A stretch of 64,000 bases of DNA, taken from NCBI GenBank assembly GCA_030435675.1, contig CM059621.1:4154001-4218000 (forward strand), in the 5' to 3' direction. A program made the translations under genes and the position numbers. Shown here in pieces: positions 52,141 to 64,000 of this stretch. The DNA is from Steinernema hermaphroditum (taxonomy: Eukaryota; Nematoda; Chromadorea; Rhabditida; Steinernematidae). Each line of letters starts with the position of its first letter. Position 1 is the first letter of the stretch. Below the pieces are notes generated by a model, which saw nothing but the letters and a program-made list of their open reading frames with translations, did no database searches and was not told where the DNA came from.

Positions 52141-54529
52141 ATGCGGACTGTCGCGATCCTCTTCGCTCTCTTCGCCTCTTCGTGCGCCCTCTCCTTCGTG
52201 GAGAGAAAAGAACTTCTGCAGCAGGTAAATACTAAACTGCCCATCTTGATCTAATGTAAAACTAATTTTAGAACTACCCCGAGTTCAAGGACATTGATGC
52301 CATTGCTGAGGTGATTGCTCAGCATAAAGCTAGAGTTGAGCCTAGACTCCAAGTGGAACAAAATGACAGGGAGCAGGATGGAAGGAAAAGGGCCGTGGAG
52401 GTAAGAAGCGACATGAATTTCGTTTCTCAATGTTTATCGTAGAATATGGAAAAGCACATGAGACCCCTTCCGGATGCCGAGGCTCTTAGCATCCCTGAAA
52501 TCAACGCTGAACTTGGTTTAGATGATATCATGGTTGAGGGCGATATCATGATGACACTGTGAGTTTCGAAAAAGACGTTGCCTTTTACCTGATAACTTTC
52601 AGGGATGAAATCAAGAAATACTACGGACAGGAAGGACATCGTTCTAAGCGACAAGCCTTCCAAGGCGAGGGCTATCCCGGCACCTTGTGGAACGGCACTA
52701 TTAACTATGGCTTCGATCCGCGATTTGGTAATTCATTTCTCAGCAAGAGCCATAAGGAGAATTATATTACAGAAGGAGGCGAAGAGGCGCAGGACTTGGT
52801 CGATCGTGGTGTCGCGTTCTGGCAGGAACACACCTGCGTGCGATTCCACAAAGTGGATAACATCATGAGACCGCCTAAAAGTGATAACCCTTTGCTGCTC
52901 TTCCATTCGAGGAGCGGGTGTGGCAGCAGAGTCGGACGCAACTCAGACGTTCATCTTCAGGCTATCTCCATCGGACCCAAATGTCACCAAGTAAGGCATC
53001 TGCAGTTTCCGCGTTTACGTGAATGTCGTTCAGATAAGTGCTGTCACCCATGAGATCGCGCACGCTCTTGGATTCATCCACGAACAGCAGCGCTGCGATC
53101 GTAATGACTACATCAAGGTGGACATTGACAACGTGATTGTATGTTTATTCTATGCTTATCCTGCTCACCAACATATCATGCTCAGGAAACTGAACGAAAG
53201 ATGAACTACGACCAGTATTCGAGGAACGATAACAATAACTACGGCAAACAATATGACTACCGCGGAATTATGCACTACTTCGATACGTAGGTTTCACGTA
53301 CTGACCTCTTGATCTACACCTTTCCGCTTCAGCGCTTTCACAAAGCAAAGGGGCGAGAAGACCATGTACGCCCTCAATCCCGACTATCAACCGTCCATTG
53401 GTGGTGAGGAACTGCCTGGATTTGGAGATATCTACGAGATGAACACACTTTACTCTTGCTACGGTATAGTATTACCTTAGATAAATGCTTAGAATAAGAG
53501 AAATTTAGACAAGTGCAAGAACTCCGGAACCGTGTGCCAAAACGAAGGGCGACCCAACCCCAACAACTGCGCCGTTTGCCAGTGCCCCAGTGGATTTGGA
53601 GGAAAAGACTGTTCCGAACGTCAAGCCCCATCTCAGGGTCTGACCTGCGGGGAGACCCTTGAAGCGAGCTACAAATGGCAAACACTGTCAGTCAACAAGG
53701 TGGTTGGAAATGGTCGCGCCACACTCGCCAACAAAACCGACCCTTATCAGTGCACTTGGCACGTGAAGGCTCCTGAAGGAAAGAAGGTTCAGTACATTGT
53801 CAGCTATGTTGGGCATGGAGACAACGATGACTCACTTTGCTATCCGAGATGCAGTTTGGGCGGTCTAAGCATCAAAGGAATTGAAAAGACCTGGCTTCCT
53901 GGAGGAATGCGCGTTTGCTGCACCACCCAATTCAATAAGACCGTGACCACCGCCTCCAATCTCCTCGTGATTCAGCCTTGGAACGTTGAAACTTATACCG
54001 ACTTCACCATTCAATACAAGATCGGTAATTTAAGGTTTTACAACCAAAGCGAAAACTTATGATTTTCAGAAGGAGAAGCGCCGGCCACACCAGCTCCCAC
54101 TAAAGCCCCCGTCAAGTCTTACCGTTACGGTCCGTACATCTTCGTCAGCACTGGCATGTCCTTCAACGACGCCAACGCCTTCTGTCAATCAGAGGGCTAT
54201 CATCTGCTCAGCATTCATTCGAAGGACCTTGAGGGACGCATGCAGCAGGTCTTCAAACTTCTCGACCCTCAAATCGACTCGGTCTTCTGGTTCGGCCTCC
54301 GAAAGCCGCAAGGCGTCAGCTCAAAGTTCTCTTGGACCGATGGCTCAAACGTTGACTACACCAACTGGACCAAGGGATTGCCCCGTGCGACGCAACAAGA
54401 AGAATGTGGAGCGGTAAGCAACTCTAGAATGTCAGTCCCTTTATACAATTTTTCTTTTAGTACTGGTCGCCAAGCTGGGTCGCTCTGCCATGCCACTATA
54501 AACAACCATTCGTCTGTGACAAAAGCTAA
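52141..54529 (+). CDS. Secreted astacin metalloprotease with EGF, CUB and C-type lectin domain (array gene 1)
   Basis: Eleven exons (52,141-52,224; 52,272-52,400; 52,443-52,558; 52,603-52,727; 52,773-52,990; 53,034-53,138; 53,186-53,286; 53,333-53,463; 53,509-54,024; 54,070-54,413; 54,461-54,529) give 645 aa. Signal peptide 1-18, propeptide to R-S-K-R-Q, astacin domain with H-E-I-A-H-A-L-G-F-I-H (230-240) and R-G-I-M-H-Y Met-turn, EGF with C-x-C-P-S-G-F-G-G, CUB in a 516-nt exon, then a Pro/Thr linker and a C-type lectin-like domain (about 520-645, W-x-D-G-S, N-W, Y-W, F-V-C). Intron 4 is 45 nt and in frame, so it is easily missed. No EPN/QPD triplet, so sugar binding is uncertain. Confidence 0.9.
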
Positions 54530-55869
54530 AATGATTTGTATTTGTCATGTCTTAATTATTCATAAATATTGAATTCTACTAAACCAACCCAACATGACTA
54601 TGACAAAAGTCTGAAATAGGTAATATCTTCCTCATTCGAGGATCACCATTGACGCTGATATTATTATGAGTACACAGACGGGTAGTGTTCAAAACAAAAG
54701 TGCATCCTGATAAAAGAGCGTAGACATCAAAAGAACGGACTAACCCGACGGTTCAGCTGTTTAATCAGTAGGCCATGCCGTCTTATTCTTTGGTAGAAGC
54801 AAAAAAAAAAAAAGAAATGGCCTTTGAAAAAACTCATTGAGTTGAGTAATACTTAAAACGAAGTATGGTCGAGCGTGGTTTCGAACAGTCAGCGTATTTG
54901 AAGTGTTTCCGTTTTCCTCCTCTGCTGAGGGGCCGATTGACATCCACCGCTGAACATGTGGTACTTCTGCTTCATATAAACACATTGCCGAATCCCACTA
55001 GAATCAAACAACTCCTACCAGAACACCTCCTTGTAGCATCATCCCGCTTTTAGGTATTAACCTCGGTAAATCTTCTCCTAAACATTACAGATCAGCATTA
55101 ACATTAAGAGTAGTTTTGTAGCGTTCAGACATGCCACATATGCTTTCAACCGCCCCTCTTCATATTTGAATCATCTGTGATTTCAACGGTCCCCTCCTGA
55201 AACAGTGTAGTTAGAAAACGACGTGTGGATTTGAAAGCGATGCACGATGCAAGAGATGGAGGTGGAGGTAGCCCGGTTCATTTATCATTTAGACCGACTT
55301 GTTCTTCCCGTTCATCTTTTAACGGACAGTTTCCATCAGACTAATCGAGTGAATCGTACGCGTCAACTCGTACGCTCTCACTCTGGCATCGGTAACCCGA
55401 CTATGACAACAGCACCTGTTCGTCCAAGTGCTAGGCCATCGACTGAACGGTTGAACCGGCTTTATGCCAAATTCAGTAATTAATTAGGGTTTAACCCTTA
55501 TTCTCAGCACATCAATAAAACATTTTAGCATAAACCTGTCCACGTCAGTACATTAGTTAATGAGATCCCACAGGAAAACATTGATCATTCAGGACAAATC
55601 GAAAAAGAGCACCTAATTCGTCTAGTATCTTTGTGTGCATAACGGCTTTAAAGTATATTGAAACACCCAAATACATCTCATCAAAACACCCGTCTTCCGC
55701 ACTCGTGTCTGTCGGCTGTTCCTGAATCAATGAGTTCAAGAACAAAAGTGCGAGCGCCAAAAATGACGTGCATAAGAAAAGCGAAGTGAAAACAGAAAGA
55801 CAGAGATAAAAGGGCGTGTTATCAGGGCTAGACCGCTTCAAAATCTAAATCCGAGAACGTCGTATGCTA
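54530..55869. other. Intergenic, no gene recognised
   Basis: Contains an A-rich tract at about 54,800. Open frames are short and unsupported. Confidence 0.4.
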
Positions 55870-55877
55870 CATAAAAG
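55870..55877 (+). promoter_or_regulatory. TATA-like box of astacin gene at 55,915
   Basis: CATAAAAG, 38 nt before the ATG; the same motif and spacing occur before the next two genes. Confidence 0.5.
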
Positions 55878-55914
55878 CAATCACGACTGAGCCATCGCCA
55901 GATCACCTGTAGAG

Positions 55915-58329
55915 ATGAGGATTCTCCCGATTCTTTTCGTGCTCTTCGCAGCAGCCAGCCCGTTCTCCCTCGTCCTGGAGCAGGCTAAGCCGCTTCGGGG
56001 TAAGGAATTCCTGAAGAGAGTAGGTTTCTGGAGACCTGCTCCATTCTGATAACGTTTTGTGTTGGAGGTTCTTCCTGGGTATGCGGATATCGACGAAGTC
56101 GCCGAGCTAATCGCTACGCATAAGTTAAAAAAGAAGCAGCAATTTTCCTTCCAGCAGCATAAGGAACTTTCAAAGGCCGCTCGGGAAGTTATGGTACGAA
56201 GTCATAAGCATGATGTGTTCCAAAGTGTCACTTTAGAAACTTAACGCTAAGCCCCTACCGGCCGACGCTCCAAAGACAATTGCCGAAATAAACACTGCAC
56301 TGGGCCTGGAAGAGGTCCTCATTGGAGCTGATATTATGATGACAGCGTTAGTGGCCAGATGGGGAACCAACCGCATTAAACCAAATCCTTTTCAGCGAAC
56401 AGGCCAGGAGCTATTTGCAAATTTCGGAACGCAAAGGACGGTCCAAGCGCCAAGCATATCAACCCGAATACTTTTTCCCCAAGTCGCTCTGGACAAACCC
56501 AATTCCGTACTACCACGACCCGTATCTCAGTACGTTTTCTATTCCAAGACGAATCATTATTTCTGAATATAGGCGATAATGCACGAGAAAAAGTTGAATG
56601 GGCTATCAATTTCTGGGAGCAGAACACATGCGTTCGCTTCCAAAGGATCAACGATCCAAACCGCTCACCTTCCTATCCGTACTTAAAGTTCTTTAACGGC
56701 GGAGGATGCTACAGTCAGATTGGGCGCATTGAAAGCTGGCAGGAACAGCCTATTTCCATTGGAAGCGGTGGATGCGAATTTGTAAGTTCAAATAGGTACA
56801 GAATGAGCGATAAGCTAACGCTTACAGTTTGGAACAACCTGCCACGAAATCGCTCATGCGCTTGGCTTCATGCATGAACAGATGCGCTGGGATCGCGATC
56901 AGTATATCTACGTTGATCTGAATGCCGTTGAAGTCAACAAAACCAAAAACTACGACCCGTTCCCCGAGAGCGAAAATGACAACTATGGGAAACAATATGA
57001 CTTTCGAAGCATCATGCACTACGATGACAAGTAGGCTCCCGAGCCCTCTAGCGAATAACATCAATGTGATTTCAGTGCGTTCGCCAAGGACGACGAAACA
57101 ACTGTGATGTACGCACGCAATCCGGCCTACCAGATGACTATCGGTCGCGACCCGGTCCCCCACTATGGTGACATTTTCGAAATGAACATGCTATACAAAT
57201 GCTACGGTAGCTCAAGACAACACTCCATCTGTCACTCCCAAAACAATATTTTAGATAAATGTGCCAACTCAAGAACTGTGTGCCAAAACGAAGGACGCCC
57301 GAATCCAAACAATTGCGCTGTCTGCCAGTGTCCCGGTGGATTTGCTGGACGTGACTGTTCCGAACGCGAAGCTCCTTCGGCTGGACTGAACTGCGGCGAG
57401 ACTCTTCAGGCTTCTGATAGCTGGAAGCCGCTGACCAGCAAGGGTGTCGTGGGTCGCGGTTCATATAACTCAGAAAATACATCCGATCCTGCTCACTGCA
57501 CCTGGCACATCAAGGCCCCGGCCGGAAAGAGAATCCAGTACTATGTCACCGAAGTCCGAATCGCTGAGGAGGAGGACTTCCTATGCACCAAAAAGTGCTA
57601 CTTTGGAGGATTAAGCATCAAGGGATTCGAGCCAACTTTGATTCCTGAGGGAATGCGCTTCTGCTGTTCGGCTCAACTCAATAAGGTCTTTGCGACCGCT
57701 TCAAATATTCTCATTGTGCAGCCCTACAGCAACATTCGTTACACTGACTTCACGGTTATGTACAGAATTGGTAAGATCATATCAACTGTTTCTTACTGGA
57801 TACATGTTGTTGTTATAGCCGATGGTTCCGTTCCACCACTCGCCACAACCAAGTCAACTGTTAAGCCTTCAACAAAGGCAACCACCCCACAAACTCCGGC
57901 CACTTCACCCACCTATAAGATCTACGGCTATAAAAATTTCCTCATCGCCACCTTACCTGTACCATTCCACGAAGCGGAACAATATTGCGAGCAGTTCAAC
58001 GCCAGACTGATTTCCTTCCATGACAAAGCTACCGAAAACGACCTGATCGATATGTTCGGTCGCTTGCTTCCAAATTTGCAAAAGATCTTTTGGGTCGGCC
58101 TGAATAAGCCTCAAGGAGTCAGGTCGACTTACTCGTGGATCGACGGCTCACGCATGGACTACAGCAACTGGTTCAGTGGATTTCCGAAGGCTACTGTCAG
58201 CGAGGAGTGCGGACTGGTAAGCACATTTAGTGCACCGCATATGTTATAGAAATGTTTCAGTTCTCGTCAAGTAAATGGGCTGGTTCCGACTGCAAAATTA
58301 AGCATCCTTTCGTATGCCGAAAGAACTAG
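55915..58329 (+). CDS. Secreted astacin metalloprotease with EGF, CUB and C-type lectin domain (array gene 2)
   Basis: Ten exons (55,915-56,019; 56,068-56,193; 56,237-56,346; 56,396-56,529; 56,573-56,781; 56,828-57,030; 57,076-57,206; 57,255-57,770; 57,819-58,216; 58,261-58,329) give 666 aa. The 203-nt sixth exon equals two exons (105 + 98 nt) of its relatives, so one intron is lost here. The zinc motif H-E-I-A-H-A-L-G-F-M-H lies at 234-244, preceded by Cys where the others have Thr; the Met-turn reads S-I-M-H-Y. EGF and CUB follow, then a Thr/Pro linker and a C-type lectin-like domain (about 545-666). One acceptor (TTGGAG before 56,068) is atypical. Zymogen cleavage site R-S-K-R-Q is present. 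Confidence 0.9.
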
Positions 58330-58832
58330 TGTTCGGCTTTCCAGACAGATACACACTGTATGATATAATGTAAATTGGAGAATAAACTTTTCATGTGCAG
58401 TTCGACTACAGCTCGACATACAATGCCTTAACAGTCAAAGATGCTACTTTGTCATTTTATCAGTGCTACACGCTACAATGAGCGTTATGAGTACGTAACG
58501 TTTTTTTGTGAGCTCACATCTTTTCGATGATATGCGAACTGTTTCCCAAAATTGATTCTCTATAGCGAACCAACGTCTTAGAGGGGTGCGCCTATTTTTC
58601 AGTGAACACTGACCGCACTGAACAGCTAGACTTCAATGTCAAAGGCAAATAATGAACTCTGATCAGCAGTGCACTGAACCTAATAGCACCCATGAAATGA
58701 TCTTCGCTGATAACGATCACATGCGTTCCACAAAGACCATAAAGTTCGCCATTTTCTATCCGTAATTGACTTGCTGGCTATCTATTCACGAGTTCCTGCT
58801 ATCGTCCAGGAATGTTAAAGCCATAAAGGCAG

Positions 58833-58839
58833 TATAAAA
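58833..58839 (+). promoter_or_regulatory. TATA box of astacin gene at 58,878
   Basis: TATAAAA, 38 nt before the ATG. Confidence 0.6.
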
Positions 58840-58877
58840 GAAGCAACTTACACAGCATTTCCATACAGCTTTTAGAG

Positions 58878-61648
58878 ATGAAGGTTCTTCTGGTTCTCTT
58901 CGTGCTCGTCCTTTCGAATGAGGCCCTTGCCTTTCAGCATGGACCTGTTCTTCGAGGGAAAGAATTATTGAGAAAGGTAGTACTGTTAAGTGCTAAGATT
59001 ATAAATCTGCGTAACTAAAGGTACTTCCCGAATTCAAAGATATCGACGAAGTAGCTGAACTGATTGCTGCCCACAAGTGGAAGAAGGAAGAGCGCATTGC
59101 TCGGGAACATGATGCTGCCTACGACGAAGAGATGGCGCAGACCATCGATGAAGCCAAGGTATAATAGTCTAGATATAATAAAATCAAAACAGGCATTTAG
59201 AAGTTGAACCCAAAGCCACTTCCCGACAGCGCCCGGAAGACTATTACTGAAATCAATTCTGCCCTCGGTTTGGATGAAGTTCTCGTTGAAGGCGACATTT
59301 TGATGACAGCGTGAGTTACTTCCTAATAGTTGTATATTTTGGCATAGTTCGCTTACATCAGATAGGTGGCCTAAACCAAGGAATTTTTTAGTTGATGACA
59401 TGGCCAGAGATGGGCAGCAACGGACACGGATCAGTTGAATCGGTGGCCAACTAGTTAACCGGTTGATACGGATATATGGCTCAACCGTTTCCCATCTCTG
59501 GACATCGTCCACCATAATACCCCTTATTTGTGATCAAAATATCCTTTTAAAGAGAGGAAGCCAGGAGATATTTCGAAGTTCAAGAACGTCGTTCCAAGCG
59601 CCAAGCTTATCAACGCTGGGACTTTCCGAAATCCCTGTGGTCGGACGGCGTTTACTACACCTACGACCCTGCCCTGAGTGAGTCCATTTCAGATAACCTA
59701 ACAAAGAACGTCTGTTTTCAGATCAGCAAGGTATCAACGCTGTCGAAGAAGCAATCGCTTTCTGGCAGAAGCACACATGTATTCGTTTCCACAGGGTGCA
59801 GAACGGTGCTTCTATGCCCGTTGATCCTTTGCTGATCTTCTATCCCGGCTGGGGATGTTTCAGCGCCATTGGTCGCAACCATGACGCTAAACAACAACGA
59901 GTGTCCATTGGTCCCGGATGTGAATATGTGAGTGTCCGCTCAACCTGGGCTAAAACAAATGTGCGCCTTTAGGTCAGTGTCACCACCCATGAAATCGCGC
60001 ATGCCCTCGGATTCATGCATGAACAGAGCCGTTGGGATCGCGACAATTACCTTTGGGTCGACCTCAATAACGTTATGGTAAATATCAATCTGCATTGGCA
60101 ACACACTGCTTCCCTTTTAGTCCGGCAAGGCCCATAACTACGACAAATATGCCGAAAAGCAGAATAACAACTACGGCAAGCAATATGACTTCAGTGGAAT
60201 AATGCACTACGAAGACAAGTAGGTGGACGTTTGGGCTAATCAGCTTCAGAAATTTAATATTATTCCTCGATAAATTTAAAAATTCGATCATCAGATCACA
60301 TTTAAGATCGTTGGTGTAAGAATTTCAATGTGTTGGTAATCGTTATTTATTTGTCACACAGGACGCTAGATCAAGTAACAAACAATATCATTTCAGCTCG
60401 TTTGCTATTAACTACAGTGTTCCGGTTATGTACGCGCGCAATTCTGCTTATCAGATGTCGATGGGAGGTGCTCATATACCAGCCCACGGAGATATATACG
60501 AGATGAACATGTTGTATTCGTGCTACGGTAAACACCGCCTTATCTTTGTTATGAATATATACCTTTTAGATAAATGTGCCAACTTAAGAACTGTTTGCCA
60601 AAACGAAGGGCGTCCAGATCCGAACAACTGTGCCGTTTGCCAGTGCCCAAGTGGATTTGGAGGACGCGACTGCTCTGAACGGGAAGCTCCTTCGGCCGGA
60701 CTGACCTGCGGCGAAACTCTCCAAGCGTCTGACTCCTGGCAACAACTGAGTAGTAAAGGTGTCGTTGGTCGCGGGGGATATCAGTCAGGAAATGTATCCG
60801 ATCCTGTTCACTGCACCTGGCACATCAAGGCTCCGGCTGGAAAAAGAATTCAGTACTATGTCACGGAAGTACGAGTGGATTACGCTGACGACGTACTGTG
60901 CACTCGGCTTTGTTACTTCGGAGGGCTGAGCATCAAGGGTCTCGAGAAGACGTGGATTCCCCAAGGAATGCGGTTCTGCTGTAATGACCAGTTCAACCGG
61001 GTCATGATAACTGCTTCCAACCTTCTTGTTGTGCAGCCGTGGAACAACTACCGATACACCGACTTCTCAATTATGTACAAAATTGGTACGATCTCGATTT
61101 GAGCTCTTTGCCTACCGTACTCATGTTGCAGATGGCGCTGTTCAGCCACCAACAGAAACGACAACCACTAAAAAGTCTACTCCTAAGGTCGACGTTACCA
61201 CCGAGGTTCCTCCTACATCAACTGAAGCTGCAGGAACGATTTTCGGCTATAAAGACTACCTCTTTTCCACTTTCAAGAAAACATTCCAAGATGCCGAAGA
61301 CTTCTGCAAAACCTATAATGGACATCTCATTTCTGTGCACGACAAAGCCACGGAGGAACTGATCGAAGAACTCTTTAACCGTGTTGAAAAGAACAAGTAT
61401 CAGATCTATTGGATTGGTCTTCACAAGCCACAAGGAATTGACTCACGATTTTCGTGGATCGACGGAACGGCACTGGACTACACCAACTGGATGAAAGGAT
61501 ATCCAAGAGTTACCGCGAGTGAAGAGTGTGGTGCTGTAAGTAACAGTCCACTTCTACAGCAATGCAACATTATTTATAGCATTGGTACACTGAGTGGGTC
61601 GGACTAAGCTGCAAACTGCAGTATCCTTTCGTCTGCAGAAGAAAGTGA
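58878..61648 (+). CDS. Secreted astacin metalloprotease with EGF, CUB and C-type lectin domain (array gene 3)
   Basis: Eleven exons (58,878-58,976; 59,021-59,158; 59,201-59,310; 59,553-59,677; 59,722-59,927; 59,973-60,077; 60,121-60,218; 60,397-60,527; 60,570-61,085; 61,132-61,535; 61,580-61,648) give 666 aa. Domains in order: signal peptide, propeptide, R-S-K-R-Q, astacin with H-E-I-A-H-A-L-G-F-M-H (232-242) and S-G-I-M-H-Y, EGF, CUB (516-nt exon), Thr-rich linker, C-type lectin-like domain. Intron 3 (242 nt) is enlarged by a small MITE and intron 7 (178 nt) is also long. It is nearly identical in many exons to the next gene, a recent tandem duplicate. Confidence 0.92.
59404..59501. mobile_element. 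98-bp MITE inside an astacin intron
   Basis: Perfect 11-bp inverted ends CCAGAGATGGG and CCCATCTCTGG; near-matching 6-nt flanks (ACATGG and ACATCG). The same intron of the next gene (63,036-63,178) lacks it. Confidence 0.65.
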
Positions 61649-62493
61649 TTAAGTAATAGGAGACGTCATAGCCTGACGTATGGAATGAAACTCACATAAA
61701 TCTTGCTAAATAGACGAATAAAGTAGAAATTACATGTAGCCAGCTGCTTCATTGATGGCTAGAGATTAATCCTTTGCTCTTTACATTATTGCACTGTATG
61801 GAAACACTTCCTATGTACTCAATATGAGAGAAAACACAACTGGTAATCACAGTAATTTAGTCGACATGCCAGTAGATACGAACATTGCTGAAAGTCATTG
61901 AAGACGTTCGTACGCGCAGATGAGAAAGTTCGTTTAATGTAGTTGAGGCAGAACCTGAAACCAAAAGTTCCATGGTACCGTTGACGGAATTTGTTGTAAG
62001 ACCGTTAAACCACATATGTTTGACTTTTCGATACAATGGAATACTTGATGACCTTTGATGCTCCGACAAATCGATCGTCTCACATTGTCTAAAACGGCTC
62101 TTTTTTGTAATTTCGTTAAAGCAAATGTCTGTCTGTAGACAACTGAATTATTATGATGTTCTTTGTTTGATAACATGATACCTAAAAGCGGAAGATGTGT
62201 GTATAGTCACCAGACAATGACAAAAGTGCAGTTTTGATAAGACTGTTGATCACTCATGCTAGACTTCACCAAGAACTGATATACAAGTGAAGCAATTAAA
62301 CCCAGAAACATAATTTTATACTTATAAAACAAAAATACAAATGAGGTGACTTCGATGTTAGAGAAACAGCATATAAGCTGTGCTCCTCTTGCTCATTCTT
62401 TTTGAACCGTCTGTATGTCCGGTATAGATAAGGATAATGAACACGGTGCACCAGAAACCACTTCTGGTAAAAAAAGACCACAAAGGGCAGTAT
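61649..62493. other. Intergenic, no gene recognised
   Basis: No supported gene; short AT-rich sequence between two array genes. Confidence 0.4.
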
Positions 62494-62570
62494 TGATAAA
62501 AAGGACAAGTGATCTGGGATAGACAAACACGTGATTGCAAAATCTGTGATCCTCTGCAACTGCATAAAAG
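62494..62570 (+). promoter_or_regulatory. GATA site and TATA-like box of astacin gene at 62,608
   Basis: TGATAA at 62,494-62,499 and CATAAAA at 62,564-62,570, 37 nt before the ATG. Confidence 0.45.
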
Positions 62571-62607
62571 GGACAGCCGGTGCAGCGTTCATACACTGCT
62601 CTTAGAG

Positions 62608-64000
62608 ATGAGGATCCTTCTCTTCGTGCTTCTCGTCTCGACTCAAGCGTTTGCTCTCCAGGATGGCCCTTCTCTGCGAGGAAGAGATCTGTTAAAGGAG
62701 GTACTATTCTGATGTGCTTCTGAGCTGTATCAGTGAGCATTAAAGGTGCTTCCGGAATTCCAAGATGTCGACGAAGTAGCTGAACTGATTGCTGCCCACA
62801 AGTGGAAGAAGGAAGAGCGCATTGCTCGGGAACATGATGCTGTTTACGACGAAGAGATAGCGAAGACCATCGATGAAGTCAAGGTATAGTCGTCTAGATA
62901 TAACAAAGTACAAACCAACGTTTAGAAGTTGAACCCGAAGCCTCTTCCCGACAGTGCTCGGAAGAGTATTGTGGAAATCAATTCTGCCCTCGGTTTGGAT
63001 GAAGTTCTCGTTGAAGGCGATATTTTGATGACAGCGTAAGTTACTTCCTAATAGTTACATACTTTTGCATAGTTTGCTTACATCAGATAGGTGACCTAAA
63101 CCAAAGGAATTTGTAGTTGGTCATATGACATGACTCCACATAAGACCCCACGTTTGTGACCAAAATATGTCATTATAGGGAGGAAGCCAAGAGATATTTC
63201 GAAGTTCAAGAGCGTCGTTCCAAGCGCCAGGCCTATCAACGCTGGGACTTTCCGAAATCCCTGTGGTCGGACGGCGTTTACTACACCTACGACCCTGCCC
63301 TGAGTGAGTCCATTTCAGATAACCTAACAAAGAACGTCTGTTTTCAGATCAGAAAGGTATTGACGCTGTCGAAGATGCCATCGCCTTCTGGCAGAAGCAC
63401 ACATGTGTTCGTTTCCACAGGGTGCAGAACGGTGCTTCTGTGCCCTTTGACCCTCTTCTCATCTTTTATCCCAGCTGGGGTTGCTTCAGCGGCATTGGCA
63501 GAAACCATTACGCAAAAGAACAGAGAGTGTCCATTGGTCCCGGTTGTGAATATGTGAGTGTCCGCTCAACCTGGGCTAAAACAAATATGCGCCTTTAGGT
63601 CAGTGTCGCCACCCATGAAATCGCCCATGCCCTCGGATTCATGCATGAACAGAGCCGTTGGGATCGCGACAATTACCTTTGGGTCGACCTCAACAATGTG
63701 ATAGTACGCACTTACTTTTAGGGGCACTACCGCTATAGAATGGTTTTGCTTTAGCCCAACAAAACACACAACTACAACAAATACGACGAAAAGGAGAACG
63801 ACAACTACGGAAAACAGTACGATTTCAGTGGAATTATGCACTACGAAGACAAGTAGGTGAAACTTCAGGCGAACTACTCTTTTAAATCAAAAAAGCTCCT
63901 GCATGAGTTTTTTAATTTTGTGTTTCAATACTTAAGTTTTGTTGCTAAATTATTAAAATTGGTCATCAGACTTCCGCAACAATAACATTTCAGCTCATTC
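62608..64000 (+). CDS. Astacin metalloprotease, partial at window end (array gene 4)
   Basis: Eight exons are visible (62,608-62,700; 62,746-62,883; 62,926-63,035; 63,179-63,303; 63,348-63,553; 63,599-63,703; 63,755-63,852; 63,994 onward). They encode the signal peptide, propeptide, R-S-K-R-Q site and the astacin core with H-E-I-A-H-A-L-G-F-M-H at 230-240 and S-G-I-M-H-Y. EGF, CUB and a C-type lectin-like domain are expected beyond the window by analogy with its neighbour, not seen. Exon lengths from exon 2 on are identical to those of array gene 3. Confidence 0.88.

Noticed and set aside
55247..55483. 78-aa open frame between astacin genes
   Set aside because: No motif, signal peptide or splice partner; likely chance.
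1..64000. CRISPR arrays or bacterial operons
   Set aside because: Tandem repeats lack unique spacers, and spliced genes and transposons show nematode nuclear DNA.

Overview
The window reads as nuclear DNA of a nematode. The grounds are introns of about 39-57 nt with TTTCAG/TTTTAG acceptors, secreted single-domain C-type lectins, and nematode-style astacin proteases with EGF and CUB modules. The host genes are gut-effector-like families sitting in repeat-rich DNA. The species is not identifiable from this stretch.

Layout. 0-12.6 kb: four C-type lectin genes (1,348-2,479; 6,543-7,090 minus; 8,764-9,307; 10,882-11,423), two lectin relics and many short repeats. 13.0-34.2 kb: a composite, decayed Maverick/Polinton (virus-like DNA transposon). 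It carries a packaging ATPase, a retroviral-type integrase with a chromodomain, a broken protein-primed DNA polymerase B, an adenovirus-type cysteine protease and broken capsid-type genes. It also carries apparent cargo: two small genes each encoding a Cys-rich EGF-like head plus a membrane segment, a C2H2 zinc finger, an F-box protein and a three-exon basic protein. Its left half is a huge imperfect palindrome: arms 13,013-17,612 and 20,206-24,808 around a 2.6 kb polymerase-bearing centre. Each arm carries the same hAT transposon insertion. 34.4-41.2 kb: nested MITE-like elements, including a foldback element with a tRNA-like sequence in each arm, a second copy of the 10.9 kb lectin, and an RTE-like retrotransposon scrap. 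41.5-44.0 kb: an astacin gene. 45-51 kb: one intact and one broken lectin, mariner relics and a foldback-like element built from minisatellite arms. 52.1-64.0 kb: four tandem head-to-tail astacin genes, the last cut by the window end.

How the genes relate. The five astacin genes encode secreted zymogens: signal peptide, propeptide ending at a KRQ-type cleavage site, astacin protease, EGF and CUB. Four (one only in part) end, or should end, in a C-type lectin-like domain. The fifth ends in a different Cys module that is also the first module of the lectin gene at 1,348. Exon phases match across all of them, so the array looks like a family built by tandem duplication and exon shuffling. Several lectin and astacin promoters pair a TATA box with GATAA sites, consistent with intestinal expression (inference).

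Most Maverick genes carry lesions: an internal deletion, a frameshift, a nonsense codon, or a catalytic Asp-to-Asn change in the integrase. The element is therefore very likely immobile. The ATPase, the protease and the cargo genes remain open.
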